Of a stretch of 64,000 nucleotides of DNA, positions 28,121-36,138 are shown piece by piece. The position numbers were made by a program, and so were the translations under genes. Numbering within the stretch: the stretch's first letter is position 1; every line of letters starts with the position of its first letter. Under the pieces are notes generated by a model. That model ran no database searches and was not told where the DNA came from. It saw only the letters and a list, made by a program, of their open reading frames with translations. The stretch is from Bacteroidales bacterium. GTDB taxonomy: Bacteria > Bacteroidota > Bacteroidia > Bacteroidales > WCHB1-69. The DNA lies in the NCBI GenBank assembly GCA_017615795.1, contig JAFZZK010000029.1:25646-89645 (forward strand). The letters are read 5' to 3'.

Positions 28121-28870
28121 TTAGGACATGCCGCCGTCGCAAACGAGGGTCTGCCCCGTGACGTATGTGGCGAGGTCGGAGGCCAAGAAGAGGGCGCATC
28201 GGGCCACGTCTTTTGGGGTGCCTTGGCGGCGGAGGGCGATGCGTTGGAGGATGCTCTCTTTTTGTTCGGGTGACAAGGAGAGGGTCATCTCGGTGTCGAT
28301 GAAGCCCGGGGCGATGGCGTTGACGCGGATGTTGCGGCTTCCCAATTCGCGGGCCAGCGACTTGGTGAAGGCGATAATGCCGGCTTTGGAAGCGGCATAG
28401 TTGGCCTGTCCTGCATTGCCGGAGATGCCGACCACGCTGGCCATGTTGATGATGACACCTTGGCGCTGGCGCATCATGATAGGCGTGCAGGCGTGGGCAT
28501 AGTTGAACACCGACTTGAGGTTGGTGTTGATGACATCATCCCACTGCTGCTCGCTCATGCGCATCAGCAGGGTGTCGTGGGTGATGCCGGCGTTGTTGAC
28601 GAGAATGTCGATGTGGCCAAACCGTTCGTGGATGGCGGCCACCTGTTGCTGGACTTCGTCAAAACAAGAGACATCGCCCACGAATGCTTCCGCATCGCAG
28701 CCGATGTCTCTGAGTTCTTTAAGGGTTTGTTCGGCCTGTTCGCTGGCATGGCGGTATACCAAGGCGATGGAGGCCCCGTTTTGGGCCATGGCCAACGCAA
28801 TGGCCTTGCCGATGCCTCGGGAACCACCGGTGACGATGGCGACTTTGCCAGTGAGGTCGATGGTTGTCAT
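28121..28870 (-). CDS. fabG: 3-oxoacyl-[ACP] reductase FabG (SDR)
   Basis: The 249-residue product is a classical short-chain dehydrogenase with TGGSRGIG (about 14-21, NADPH binding), NNAG (about 91-94), the catalytic Ser in NMASVVG and Tyr158-x3-Lys162 in YAASKAG. Sequence and length match FabG, which reduces 3-ketoacyl-ACP in fatty-acid elongation. Its ATG directly abuts the stop codon of the CoA-transferase gene upstream. Because no fab or acp gene is adjacent, a 3-hydroxyacyl-CoA dehydrogenase role (PhaB-like, pairing with the CoA transferase) cannot be excluded. Confidence 0.88.
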   Translation of the reverse strand: MTTIDLTGKVAIVTGGSRGIGKAIALAMAQNGASIALVYRHASEQAEQTLKELRDIGCDAEAFVGDVSCFDEVQQQVAAIHERFGHIDILVNNAGITHDTLLMRMSEQQWDDVINTNLKSVFNYAHACTPIMMRQRQGVIINMASVVGISGNAGQANYAASKAGIIAFTKSLARELGSRNIRVNAIAPGFIDTEMTLSLSPEQKESILQRIALRRQGTPKDVARCALFLASDLATYVTGQTLVCDGGMS

Positions 28871-29515
28871 TTACTTGACGATGTAGTTGACATAGATACC
28901 CGGGGTGTGGACGCTCTCCATGGGGATTTGGCCCACTTCGACCAGCTCCTTCGTCTCCACGATGACGATGTCAGCGGCGGCGGCCATCATCGGGTTGAAG
29001 TTCTGGGTCGTGCCCTTGTAGATGCAGTTGCCCATGGTGTCGCAGATGCTGGCGCCAATGAGGGCGACGTCGGCGTGGAGGGGTTTTTCTAGCAGATACT
29101 CTTCGCCGTCCACCATGACTTTTTGCTTGCCTTCCTCAACGATGGTGCCGAGGCCGGTCTTGGTGAGTACGCCGCCGAGGCCTGCGCCACCGCAACGGAT
29201 ACGCTCGGCCAGTGTGCCCTGCGGGCAGAACTCGATGTCAAGGGTCTTCTCGTTGAACTGTTGGATGGTGTCGGCATTGGTGCCGATGTGGGAAGCGTAG
29301 AGCTTCTTGACCTGCTTGTTGGCAATCAGCATGCCGATGGCCTTGTTGGGATAGGCGGTGTCGTTTCCGATGAGGGTGAGGTCTTTAACACCTCTCTTGG
29401 CAATAGCCTCGATGACTTTCACGGCAGAGCCGCAGCCGAGAAATCCGCCGTACATGATGGTCATGCCGTCTTTTACGTAGGAGGCGGCTTCTTCTATGGT
29501 GATTAATTTACTCAT
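28871..29515 (-). CDS. 3-oxoacid / acetate CoA-transferase subunit A (AtoD-like), orphan
   Basis: The 214-residue product has the full length of the A subunit of heterodimeric CoA transferases: MYGGFLGCGSAVKVIEAI (about 21-38) is the family glycine-rich segment and GNDTAYPNKAIG follows. The catalytic Glu resides in the B subunit in this family, and no B-subunit gene is next to it: glyA lies upstream and fabG directly downstream with no gap. Substrates of the family include acetoacetyl-, butyryl- and succinyl-CoA. Either the partner is encoded elsewhere or this subunit has another job. Confidence 0.85.
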   Translation of the reverse strand: MSKLITIEEAASYVKDGMTIMYGGFLGCGSAVKVIEAIAKRGVKDLTLIGNDTAYPNKAIGMLIANKQVKKLYASHIGTNADTIQQFNEKTLDIEFCPQGTLAERIRCGGAGLGGVLTKTGLGTIVEEGKQKVMVDGEEYLLEKPLHADVALIGASICDTMGNCIYKGTTQNFNPMMAAAADIVIVETKELVEVGQIPMESVHTPGIYVNYIVK

Positions 29516-29543
29516 TGTGTTAATTTTATAGGGTTGGACAAAG

Positions 29544-29568
29544 GCCCTGCGCTTCAGGGGCGCAGGGC
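29544..29568. other. GC-rich hairpin between glyA and the CoA-transferase gene
   Basis: A perfect 9-bp stem (29544-29552 with 29560-29568). The long T run lies on the plus-strand side, inside the glyA stop region, where no gene would use it; on the minus strand only three Ts follow, so at most partial termination is expected within the operon. Confidence 0.5.
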
Positions 29569-29575
29569 TTGTTTT

Positions 29576-30856
29576 TTACCAGGCGAAGAGAGGTCTGTCG
29601 TGCATCATGTCGTTGACCTGCTTGCGGGTCTTGGCGATGAGCTCTTCGTTTTCGACATCGCAGAGGATGTTGTCGATCATTTCGACGATGCCGTCCATAT
29701 CGTTCTCCTTGAGGCCGCGGGTGGTGATGGCGGGGGTGCCGACACGCAGGCCGGAGGTCTGGAAGGCGGAGCGGGTGTCAAACGGGACCATGTTCTTGTT
29801 GATGGTGATGTCGGCCTTGACGAGCGTGTTCTCGGCGACCTTGCCGGTCATGTCGGGGAACTTGGTGCGGAGGTCGATGAGCATGAGGTGGTTGTCGGTG
29901 CCGCCGGAGATGATCTTGTAGCCTCTCTTGTTGAAGGCCTCGGCCATGGCTGCGGCGTTGAGCTTCACCTGTTTCACGTATTGTGCGTAGTCGTCGGTCA
30001 GAGCCTCGCCGAAAGCGACGGCCTTGGCGGCGATGACGTGTTCCAGCGGACCGCCCTGCACGCCCGGGAAGACGGCGGAGTCGAGCAGCTGGGACATCAT
30101 CTTGACGACGCCCTTCGGGGTGGTCTTGCCCCAGGGGTTCTCAAAGTCCTTGCCCATCATGATGAGGCCGCCGCGCGGTCCGCGCAGGGTCTTGTGGGTC
30201 GTGGTGGTCACGATGTGGCAGTGTGCCACGGCGTTGTTGAGCAATCCTTTGGCGATGAGGCCGGCGGGGTGGGAGATGTCGGCCATCAGGATGGCGCCGA
30301 TCTTGTCGGCAATCTCGCGCATGCGTTTCCAGTCCCAGTCGCGGCTGTAGGCGGAGGCGCCGCCGATGATCAGCTTCGGGCGCTCCTGGAGGGCTACTTG
30401 CTCCATCTTGTCATAGTTGATGCAGCCGGTCTCTTCCTCCACTTGGTAGGCCACTTGGTGGTAAAGGATGCCGGAGGAGTTGACGGGGGAACCATGGGAG
30501 AGGTGTCCGCCGTGGTTGAGGTCGAGGCCCATGAAGGTGTCGCCCGGTTGCAGGCAGGCCAGCAGCACAGCCATGTTGGCTTGTGCGCCGGAGTGCGGTT
30601 GCACGTTGGCCCATTCGGCGCCGAAGAGCTCCTTGACACGGTCAATGGCGATTTGCTCGCTCTGGTCCACGATCTGGCAGCCGCCATAGTAACGCTTCGT
30701 GGGAAGACCTTCCGCGTATTTGTTGGTCATGACGGAACCCATGGCCTCCATCACTTGGGGGCTTACAAAGTTCTCGGAAGCGATCAGCTCAATGCCGTTG
30801 GTCTGGCGTTGACGCTCTTGCTCGATAAGGTTGAAGATTTGCTCGTCTCTTTTCAT
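29576..30856 (-). CDS. glyA: serine hydroxymethyltransferase
   Basis: The 426-residue protein is a complete SHMT, which interconverts serine and glycine while charging tetrahydrofolate with a one-carbon unit. Visible are [11 protein letters not shown] (about 23-33), [21 protein letters not shown], the PLP-binding Lys222 in [14 protein letters not shown] and [14 protein letters not shown] near the C-terminus. It is cytoplasmic and dimeric. It has a good promoter and leads the transcription unit that continues into the CoA-transferase subunit, fabG and a secreted protein. Confidence 0.96.
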   Translation of the reverse strand: MKRDEQIFNLIEQERQRQTNGIELIASENFVSPQVMEAMGSVMTNKYAEGLPTKRYYGGCQIVDQSEQIAIDRVKELFGAEWANVQPHSGAQANMAVLLACLQPGDTFMGLDLNHGGHLSHGSPVNSSGILYHQVAYQVEEETGCINYDKMEQVALQERPKLIIGGASAYSRDWDWKRMREIADKIGAILMADISHPAGLIAKGLLNNAVAHCHIVTTTTHKTLRGPRGGLIMMGKDFENPWGKTTPKGVVKMMSQLLDSAVFPGVQGGPLEHVIAAKAVAFGEALTDDYAQYVKQVKLNAAAMAEAFNKRGYKIISGGTDNHLMLIDLRTKFPDMTGKVAENTLVKADITINKNMVPFDTRSAFQTSGLRVGTPAITTRGLKENDMDGIVEMIDNILCDVENEELIAKTRKQVNDMMHDRPLFAW

Positions 30857-30913
30857 GTCTTATTTTTATAAGTTATTGATTAATATATATATTGACTTTT
30901 TATAACAAGGTTG

Positions 30914-30921
30914 CAAATATA
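30914..30921 (-). promoter_or_regulatory. -7 box upstream of glyA
   Basis: TATATTTG on the minus strand, 57 nt before the glyA ATG, within a very AT-rich leader. Confidence 0.5.
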
Positions 30922-31016
30922 TAAAAAAAAAGTGTACGATGGGAGAAGAGTGTGAAAATAGGGTGGCGCTCCATGGTCATGTCGTCCATGCTAGAATGGC
31001 ATTGGCCGTTTTTTTG

Positions 31017-31024
31017 TATTTTTG
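31017..31024 (+). promoter_or_regulatory. -7 box of the hemerythrin/regulator operon
   Basis: TATTTTTG lies 47 nt before the ATG at 31072. Confidence 0.5.
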
Positions 31025-31071
31025 CCCCGTCTTATCCGATCCTAAACAAAACCAAATCCAAGTAACACTCT

Positions 31072-31785
31072 ATGAAGAACATCGACTCTAAGATTCCTGT
31101 AGTGTTCGCCCGCAAAAAAATGGCCGACCTGCTAACGGAACGCAGCAACCTCATCTCTTTGCTCCCTCGGTTGGGTGTTTCCCTCGGCTTCGGAGAAAAG
31201 ACCGTTGCACAGGTTTGCGCCGATGACAAGATATCCCTGCCGCTGTTCCTGCTTATCAGCAATGTCTACACGATGGACGACTACCTGCCTTCCATTGAAG
31301 AGCTGCGCCAGTGTCCCATAGAGGAAATTGTCGTTTATTTGACTAATTCGCACAAGGAGTACCTTGAATATAAGTTTCCCCATATCGAAGAACATTTAAA
31401 AGAAGTCGTTGCGGATTGGAGCGAGAAGTACAAACGACTGATAACTAATTTCTTCTTTGACTACAAGAACGAAGTGGTGGATCATTTCAAGTATGAAGAG
31501 GATGTTGTTTTCCCCTTTATAAAAAAACTATTTGAAAAAAAATCACCCAAGAAAAACCGTCCGCGTCGCAGTGCCTTCGACAAGCAGCACACCAATATTG
31601 AGGATAAATTGCGCGACTTCACCAATCTGCTCATCAAGTATATACCCGCCGATGTGTCGCAGCGCGAGCGCATAGACATGCTGGAGGACATCTGCTCTTT
31701 GTCGGATGACATCGAGAAGCACGCCCTTATCGAGGAGAAGATATTGTTTCCGTATATCAATCTTTTAGAAGATGAAAGCAAATAA
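31072..31785 (+). CDS. hemerythrin-domain protein (RIC/ScdA/YtfE-like)
   Basis: The 237-residue protein starts with a short helical segment around GEKTVAQVCADD, which resembles the ScdA N-terminal helical domain, followed by a four-helix hemerythrin-like domain. Candidate diiron ligands are His in NSHKEYL and EEHLKE, His and Glu in VVDHFKYEEDVVFP, His in FDKQHTN, and His and Glu in EKHALIEEKILFP. Such proteins repair iron-sulfur clusters after nitrosative or oxidative damage, or sense oxygen or NO. Its last codons overlap a NarL-type regulator gene by 14 nt, implying that the two proteins act together. Confidence 0.8.
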   Translation: MKNIDSKIPVVFARKKMADLLTERSNLISLLPRLGVSLGFGEKTVAQVCADDKISLPLFLLISNVYTMDDYLPSIEELRQCPIEEIVVYLTNSHKEYLEYKFPHIEEHLKEVVADWSEKYKRLITNFFFDYKNEVVDHFKYEEDVVFPFIKKLFEKKSPKKNRPRRSAFDKQHTNIEDKLRDFTNLLIKYIPADVSQRERIDMLEDICSLSDDIEKHALIEEKILFPYINLLEDESK

Positions 31786-32365
31786 GATAGCCATTGCCGA
31801 TCCGTCTCCCATCGTTATCGCAGGGCTGTCTGCCTTGTTGCGGGAGCTGTCCGACTGTGAGGTGGTTTTGCAGTCGGACGACATGCACACGGTGGAGACA
31901 CGCCTGCGCATCCTCCGCCCCGATGTGCTCATCATCAACCCTTTGATGATCGATTTTTCCAAGCGTCGCATGGTGCGGTCGCAATTCGAGGATCTGCCCG
32001 ACATGCACTTGGTGGCACTGATCTCCTCATACGTTGAATCGCAGATTCTCAAGCAGTTCCATGGCGTTATAGAGCTCAATGACGACATGCAGCGCATCAA
32101 GTCCACATTGCAGCAGGTAAGTGTTAAGCAGACTGGTGATGCAGAGATGGATTCTTCTATGTTGTCCGACCGTGAAAAAGATGTGCTGATCTGCCTTGCC
32201 AAGGGCCAAAAGAACAACGAGATTGCGGAAAATCTCCACATATCCACCCATACGGTTATCACGCATCGCAAGAATATTGTCCGGAAGACGGGCATCAAGT
32301 CCGTGTCAGCCCTTACCGTGTATGCGATTCTTAACAACCTTCTGGAACAGAAGGATATTATTTAG
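31772..32365 (+). CDS. NarL/LuxR-family regulator with degenerate receiver domain
   Basis: The 197-residue protein has an N-terminal receiver-like domain (about 1-115) and a C-terminal LuxR helix-turn-helix (about 133-190: LSDREKDVLICLAKGQKNNE and STHTVITHRKNIVRKTG). In the receiver the position where the phosphorylated Asp should sit reads IINPL, so Asn replaces Asp, and the N-terminal acidic pair is reduced to ADPS. It is therefore unlikely to be switched by phosphorylation. Overlap with the hemerythrin gene suggests that the diiron protein provides the signal or is controlled by it. No histidine kinase is nearby. Confidence 0.85.
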   Translation: MKANKIAIADPSPIVIAGLSALLRELSDCEVVLQSDDMHTVETRLRILRPDVLIINPLMIDFSKRRMVRSQFEDLPDMHLVALISSYVESQILKQFHGVIELNDDMQRIKSTLQQVSVKQTGDAEMDSSMLSDREKDVLICLAKGQKNNEIAENLHISTHTVITHRKNIVRKTGIKSVSALTVYAILNNLLEQKDII

Positions 32366-32390
32366 AAATAACTTTTTAAGGCAAAAAAAA

Positions 32391-32414
32391 GGTGTCCAAA
32401 CGGACACCCCTTTT
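32391..32414 (+). terminator. terminator after the regulator gene
   Basis: GGTGTCC (32391-32397) pairs with GGACACC (32402-32408), preceded by eight As and followed by CC and four Ts; it may also serve the convergent DUF2147 gene. Confidence 0.75.
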
Positions 32415-32419
32415 GTGTG

Positions 32420-32839
32420 TTACTTCTGTGGCCGAAGTTTGGACTCGCGGGTCCAGTCAACGGTCATTCCGAACAGCGACACGCCCAAATAACCGCGCAT
32501 TTTGAGGGTCTTGCCGTAGTTTACCAACCGGATGTAGGTCTTGTAGGTGCCCTTTTTGCCGGGATATTTCAGCTTGCCGTTCTGGTATTCGTTGTCTTTG
32601 GCGTTGTAGGTCAGGCCGGTCATGAAGACGAGCCCGAGTTGGTTTTTCTTTTTGGGGTTCTCCACCCAAACCACCTTGGCCTCGTAAGTGCCGTCGGCGG
32701 CCTTGTAGATTTCGCATTGGGAACCCTCTTTGGAGAAGGGGTCCACGGAGTGGAAAATGCCGCAAATATCATCCGCATTTTGAGCGGACAAAGAGAAGCC
32801 CAGCAGGGCGATGAACAGGGTGATCAAAGTCTTTTTCAT
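32420..32839 (-). CDS. secreted DUF2147 protein
   Basis: The 139-residue product has a signal peptide ending LSAQ and then a single compact domain of about 115 residues with ICGIFHSVD, the YKAADGTYEAKVVWVENP segment and a C-terminal MRGYLGVSLFGMTVDWTR strand pair. This pattern fits DUF2147, a small beta-sandwich family whose function is unsettled. It is expected in the periplasm. The gene stands 32 nt behind the C1 peptidase gene on the same strand, so they may be co-transcribed. Confidence 0.8.
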   Translation of the reverse strand: MKKTLITLFIALLGFSLSAQNADDICGIFHSVDPFSKEGSQCEIYKAADGTYEAKVVWVENPKKKNQLGLVFMTGLTYNAKDNEYQNGKLKYPGKKGTYKTYIRLVNYGKTLKMRGYLGVSLFGMTVDWTRESKLRPQK

Positions 32840-32871
32840 AGTGGTATTTTTCTATGTCAACAGATTATGGT

Positions 32872-34278
32872 TTATTCCTCGGGGGCGAACAATGGGTCCC
32901 AAGGCGGGAGATAGATGGGCGTTTGGTCGAAAAGTTTAAGGGTGGCGGCGGGGATGTATTTGGACTCCACCACCAAACGGAACATGTATTCGTTGAACCA
33001 CTCGTTGGTCATGATGAGGAAGCCGTTGTGGCCGTATTTGCTGCCCCAGCTGTTCTCGACCATCCACTTGAGCGGTCTGCCATCCTTGTCGAGATCGACG
33101 GCGCAGAGCGTCATAGCGTGTGTGGAGCCGCTGGCGTACGTGGCGATGCGCTGGCGCTTGTCCATGTTGAACGAGGTGCCGAAAAGGGAACCGTAGTCGT
33201 AGTTGTTGATGTCCATGTAGCCGGTCTCGCGGTCGAGGAACTTGCCCACGTCGCAGGAGAAATACATGTTGGTGCTGTCCTTGATGGAGGCGATGGCCAT
33301 GTCGGCGATGTCGCTCATCGGCAGGTTGAGGTAGCGCCAGTTCTGGCCGTCATAGACGTGCCGGTCGTACTGGATCTCATATACGCGGTAGTACTCGCGG
33401 GTGGGGTCGTTCATCACCATGTAGTACTTGCTGAAATCCTCGTTGGCGAACTTGGCGGCGAACGACTTCGGGGTATACTTGTCGGTGCTGACGATTTCGC
33501 CCTTGGCGTTGCGCTGTGTCCAGGTAAATTCGGTGGGAGGCTCGCCCAAGGAGAACACTAACATCTTGTAGATGACCTTCAGCATCTCCATCTTCTTGTC
33601 CTGCAGCATTTTTTCGGTGGTGCTTTTGTTGTTGGCCATTTCCCGCAAAATCAGTCCGTCTTCGCGTAGACGAAGCTTGATGAGCGACGACATCTGCGAG
33701 GTGTGGTTGCTGCTGTAGGTCTCTGGCATAGCCTCTTTGGGCATAATGCCGTACTTGGTGACCAAGTTGGCCACACCTGTAAACTGGCCGCCGTCGCCAA
33801 TCGGGTTTTGGAAGAGCCATTTCACGGTCTCGTCTTCCATCGATTTGGCGCGGTTGTCGAGGATGGACTGCAGGAAGAGGTTCGCCTTCTCCAGTTGGTC
33901 CCAGAAAAAGGTATAGCACTGCGAGAACTGGAAGTCGGAGGGCAGGTCATATTGGGCGATGGCCTTGGCGCGGAGCACGTTCATGCCCGTGAACATCCAG
34001 CATCGGCCGGACGAGGCCTGGTCTGTAATGGCCTTGGAGGGCACTTGGTTGGAGAAATGGGCGTCGAATGCGGTGTTGTTGTCGTAGTTTTTGGCCAACT
34101 TGTTGATGTCGTTGGCCACCACTGCGTTGCGGAGAGCCTTTTCAACACCAGTGCCCTTGTAGGAGTTCTGCAAGGTGGCGATTTGGTCGGAGGACAATCC
34201 GCCATTTTGGCTGATGTTCTGTCCGAAGACAAAGGACAGGCAGCCGACGGCTAAGGTTAGGAGGAATAATTTTTTCAT
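32872..34278 (-). CDS. secreted C1-family peptidase, bleomycin hydrolase / PepC type
   Basis: The 468-residue protein resembles bleomycin hydrolase and PepC aminopeptidases, papain-fold enzymes that form hexameric barrels. The catalytic Cys93 lies in QASSGRCWMFTGMN with the oxyanion Gln nearby, His387 in SGSTHAMTLC and the Asn in MVENSWG. Unlike cytosolic family members it begins with a clear signal peptide (MKKLFLLTLAVGCLSFVFGQ), so it acts outside the cytoplasm. The C-terminal end after the catalytic domain, which in this family reaches into the active site, is present (ending APEE). Confidence 0.9.
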   Translation of the reverse strand: MKKLFLLTLAVGCLSFVFGQNISQNGGLSSDQIATLQNSYKGTGVEKALRNAVVANDINKLAKNYDNNTAFDAHFSNQVPSKAITDQASSGRCWMFTGMNVLRAKAIAQYDLPSDFQFSQCYTFFWDQLEKANLFLQSILDNRAKSMEDETVKWLFQNPIGDGGQFTGVANLVTKYGIMPKEAMPETYSSNHTSQMSSLIKLRLREDGLILREMANNKSTTEKMLQDKKMEMLKVIYKMLVFSLGEPPTEFTWTQRNAKGEIVSTDKYTPKSFAAKFANEDFSKYYMVMNDPTREYYRVYEIQYDRHVYDGQNWRYLNLPMSDIADMAIASIKDSTNMYFSCDVGKFLDRETGYMDINNYDYGSLFGTSFNMDKRQRIATYASGSTHAMTLCAVDLDKDGRPLKWMVENSWGSKYGHNGFLIMTNEWFNEYMFRLVVESKYIPAATLKLFDQTPIYLPPWDPLFAPEE

Positions 34279-34329
34279 TGGATATTAAGTGTTTAAATTA
34301 TGCTTGTTATGGTTTGAGGATGTGTTGCC

Positions 34330-35130
34330 TTACATGGGTTTGATTTTGCGGGCGAGTTTGGCGCAGAGGTTGGGGAAGAAGCGTTTGATGTGGGCCATGA
34401 TCAGTTCGGAGCTGCCCACCAGTTGTTCGCGTTTCTCCTTGGCGATGGCCTTGAAGATGATGTGCGATGCCTTCTCGGGCGTGATGCCGCCGGCCTGTCC
34501 CGCGTCCATCTTGCCGTGCTTGCGTCCGTCCTTCTCCAGCGAGTTGACGGAGATGTTGGTCTGCACGCGCCCGGGGGTGAGGATGGTCACCCGGATGTTG
34601 TCCTTGTGGTTCTCTGCCGCCACGGTCTCGAAGAAGCCGTAGAGGGCGTGCTTCGCCGACGAGTAGGCGCAGCGCAACGGGAACCCGAAGAGTCCGGCGA
34701 TGCTGGTGGTGACGGCCAGCTGTCCGCCGCCCTGCGCGATCATCTTGGGCAGGATAGCCTTGGTGAGGATGACAGGCGCATAGAAGTCGATGTCCATCAC
34801 CTTGCGGATGACCGCCATGTCAGTTTCCACGGTGGTGCCGCGCTGGCTGATGCCGGCATTGTTGTAAAAGAGATCGATGCGTCCGTAGGTGTTCCAGGCA
34901 TCCTCTGCGAGTTGCGGCAGCGCATCGGTTCGCGAGAGGTCGAAGGGGAGGTTGGTTACCGCCTCGGCGCCACGCCGCAGACACTCCTCGCGGACCTGCT
35001 CCAAGAGATCAGGCTCCAGCGCTGTGAGAACCAGCCGCGCACCTGCTTCCGCGAAACGGAAGGCGGTCTCCTTGCCGATGCCGGAGGAGGTGCCCGTGAT
35101 CCATATCACTTTTTTCGTATAGTCATTCAT
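34330..35130 (-). CDS. short-chain dehydrogenase/reductase
   Basis: From ATG 35130 the 266-residue product is a classical SDR with the cofactor loop TGTSSGIG (about 12-19), NNAG (about 92-95), the catalytic Ser in TSIAGLFGFP and Tyr-x3-Lys in YSSAKHALYG. The C-terminal basic segment (HIKRFFPNLCAKLARKIKPM) could be membrane-associating. This shape (DltE/YqjQ-like, or 3-ketosphinganine-reductase-like) does not reveal the substrate. It has its own promoter and stands apart from other genes. If the organism makes sphingo- or sulfonolipids, it is one candidate for the keto-reduction step, but that is inference. Confidence 0.83.
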   Translation of the reverse strand: MNDYTKKVIWITGTSSGIGKETAFRFAEAGARLVLTALEPDLLEQVREECLRRGAEAVTNLPFDLSRTDALPQLAEDAWNTYGRIDLFYNNAGISQRGTTVETDMAVIRKVMDIDFYAPVILTKAILPKMIAQGGGQLAVTTSIAGLFGFPLRCAYSSAKHALYGFFETVAAENHKDNIRVTILTPGRVQTNISVNSLEKDGRKHGKMDAGQAGGITPEKASHIIFKAIAKEKREQLVGSSELIMAHIKRFFPNLCAKLARKIKPM

Positions 35131-35175
35131 AATCAATTCTTCTCCCTTGTTTGGGACAATTTGTGTTATCGGCGG

Positions 35176-35208
35176 CAAAGGTACATAAATTATGAATACA
35201 TGGACAAA
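35176..35208 (-). promoter_or_regulatory. promoter of the SDR gene
   Basis: On the minus strand TTTG (35205-35208) and TACCTTTG (35176-35183) are spaced 21 nt, 45 nt before the ATG. Confidence 0.7.
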
Positions 35209-35408
35209 TGTTTTCGGAGCGGCAGCAGGCCAACGACCTCTTCCAGGGGATGCTCATCCGTCTGTGGAAAGGCTTTGGCAGCTTCGAGGGCCGCAGCTCG
35301 GAGAAGACATTCTTTATCTGGCTTCTTTTGCGTCTCTTTGATCTACTCTTTTGGTATATCCTTCTCTTAGCCATAGGCATTCCTGTCCGTCGTATCGCTA
35401 AGAGGTAA
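35196..35408 (+). pseudogene. remnant of an ECF sigma factor (region 2)
   Basis: An open stretch reads ERQQANDLFQGMLIRLWKG, then GFGSFEGRSSEKTFFIW, which closely fits the region 2 segment of Bacteroidota ECF sigma factors (DLFQE-ILIRLWK-FEGRSS-KT). Upstream an in-frame TGA at 35193 removes the start, and after about 35 codons the reading becomes unrelated hydrophobic residues ending at a TAA. Regions 2.1 and 4 are missing. The remnant overlaps the promoter of the divergent SDR gene. I judge it a decayed fragment, not a working small protein. Confidence 0.45.
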
Positions 35409-35462
35409 TGGTTTCATGATAATTCACCCTGCCATGTGGTGGGGCGAACTTGAAGAAACGCC

Positions 35463-36011
35463 TTATTGGAAGGTGTAGCGCACCCCGAGGTTTACCAATC
35501 CCCAGTCGAAGGTGTGGTTGACGGTGATCTCATGGTTGAATTGGAAACGGTAGCCCGGACGGAAGTCTATCTGTAGGGCGAGGGGGATGCCGAATTTGTA
35601 TTCCAAGCCGATGATGCCGTGGGCTCCGCTTTTGCCCATGATGTTCTTGATCTGCATCTCTGGTGAGGATGGGATGTAATATGACACTGACGGATGCCAG
35701 CTGAACCCGAGGCTGACGCCCCCTCCCACAAAGCCGTACAGGCCTTTTACAAAGTGCCCCTCATACACGAGGCTTGCGGCGAGTTCGGTTGTCCACAGCG
35801 TGGAGCCGTAGCCTGCGATGATGCTGTAGTTGTACTTGGTGCCCAAGTCGAGCTGGATGGCGAAGTGGTCGGTGGGAAAGGTCTTGTAGGAGAGTGCCTG
35901 CATGGATCCGACCGTCGCGCCGATGCCGTGCCTGTAGGGGGACTGAGCGTTGGCTTTAAACACTATGGCAGCCATAATGGCAAGAAGTGCAATAAAACTG
36001 TGTTTCGTCAT
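35463..36011 (-). CDS. small outer-membrane beta-barrel protein
   Basis: The 182-residue product carries a signal peptide ending KANAQ, followed by about 155 residues of alternating polar/hydrophobic strands with Gly-rich turns (GIGATVGSMQAL, GLYGFVGGGVSLGFSWH, GIIGLEYKFGIPLALQIDF) and a C-terminal Phe-Gln. This fits a small 8-stranded barrel such as the outer-membrane beta-barrel families of Bacteroidota. No enzyme motif is visible. It stands alone, separated from the PLP enzyme gene upstream by a terminator. Function unknown. Confidence 0.7.
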   Translation of the reverse strand: MTKHSFIALLAIMAAIVFKANAQSPYRHGIGATVGSMQALSYKTFPTDHFAIQLDLGTKYNYSIIAGYGSTLWTTELAASLVYEGHFVKGLYGFVGGGVSLGFSWHPSVSYYIPSSPEMQIKNIMGKSGAHGIIGLEYKFGIPLALQIDFRPGYRFQFNHEITVNHTFDWGLVNLGVRYTFQ

Positions 36012-36060
36012 GTTGTTTTTTATGTTTTCTTGAAATTGTATAACCTAAATGTGTCCCATG

Positions 36061-36099
36061 AAAAACAAGCGGCTTGCCGAATAGCAGCCCGCTTTGTTG
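36061..36099 (-). terminator. probable terminator of the zinc-ribbon PLP synthase gene
   Basis: On the minus strand an imperfect stem (ACAAAGCGGGCT with AAGCCGCTTGT, one bulge) ends in five Ts, 40 nt after the stop at 36139. Confidence 0.55.
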
Positions 36100-36138
36100 G
36101 AAATGGAATGACAGTTGCCGTGGCTTGTGGACGTGCAA

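Noticed and set aside
29544-29568. Riboswitch or terminator between glyA and the CoA-transferase gene
   Set aside because: It is a simple 9-bp hairpin with the T run on the wrong side for the minus-strand operon; no riboswitch consensus was recognised.
28128-30871. Long open frames antisense to fabG and glyA
   Set aside because: Third-position G/C bias opens frames opposite GC-rich genes; their products are low-complexity Val/Gly/His-rich and match nothing.
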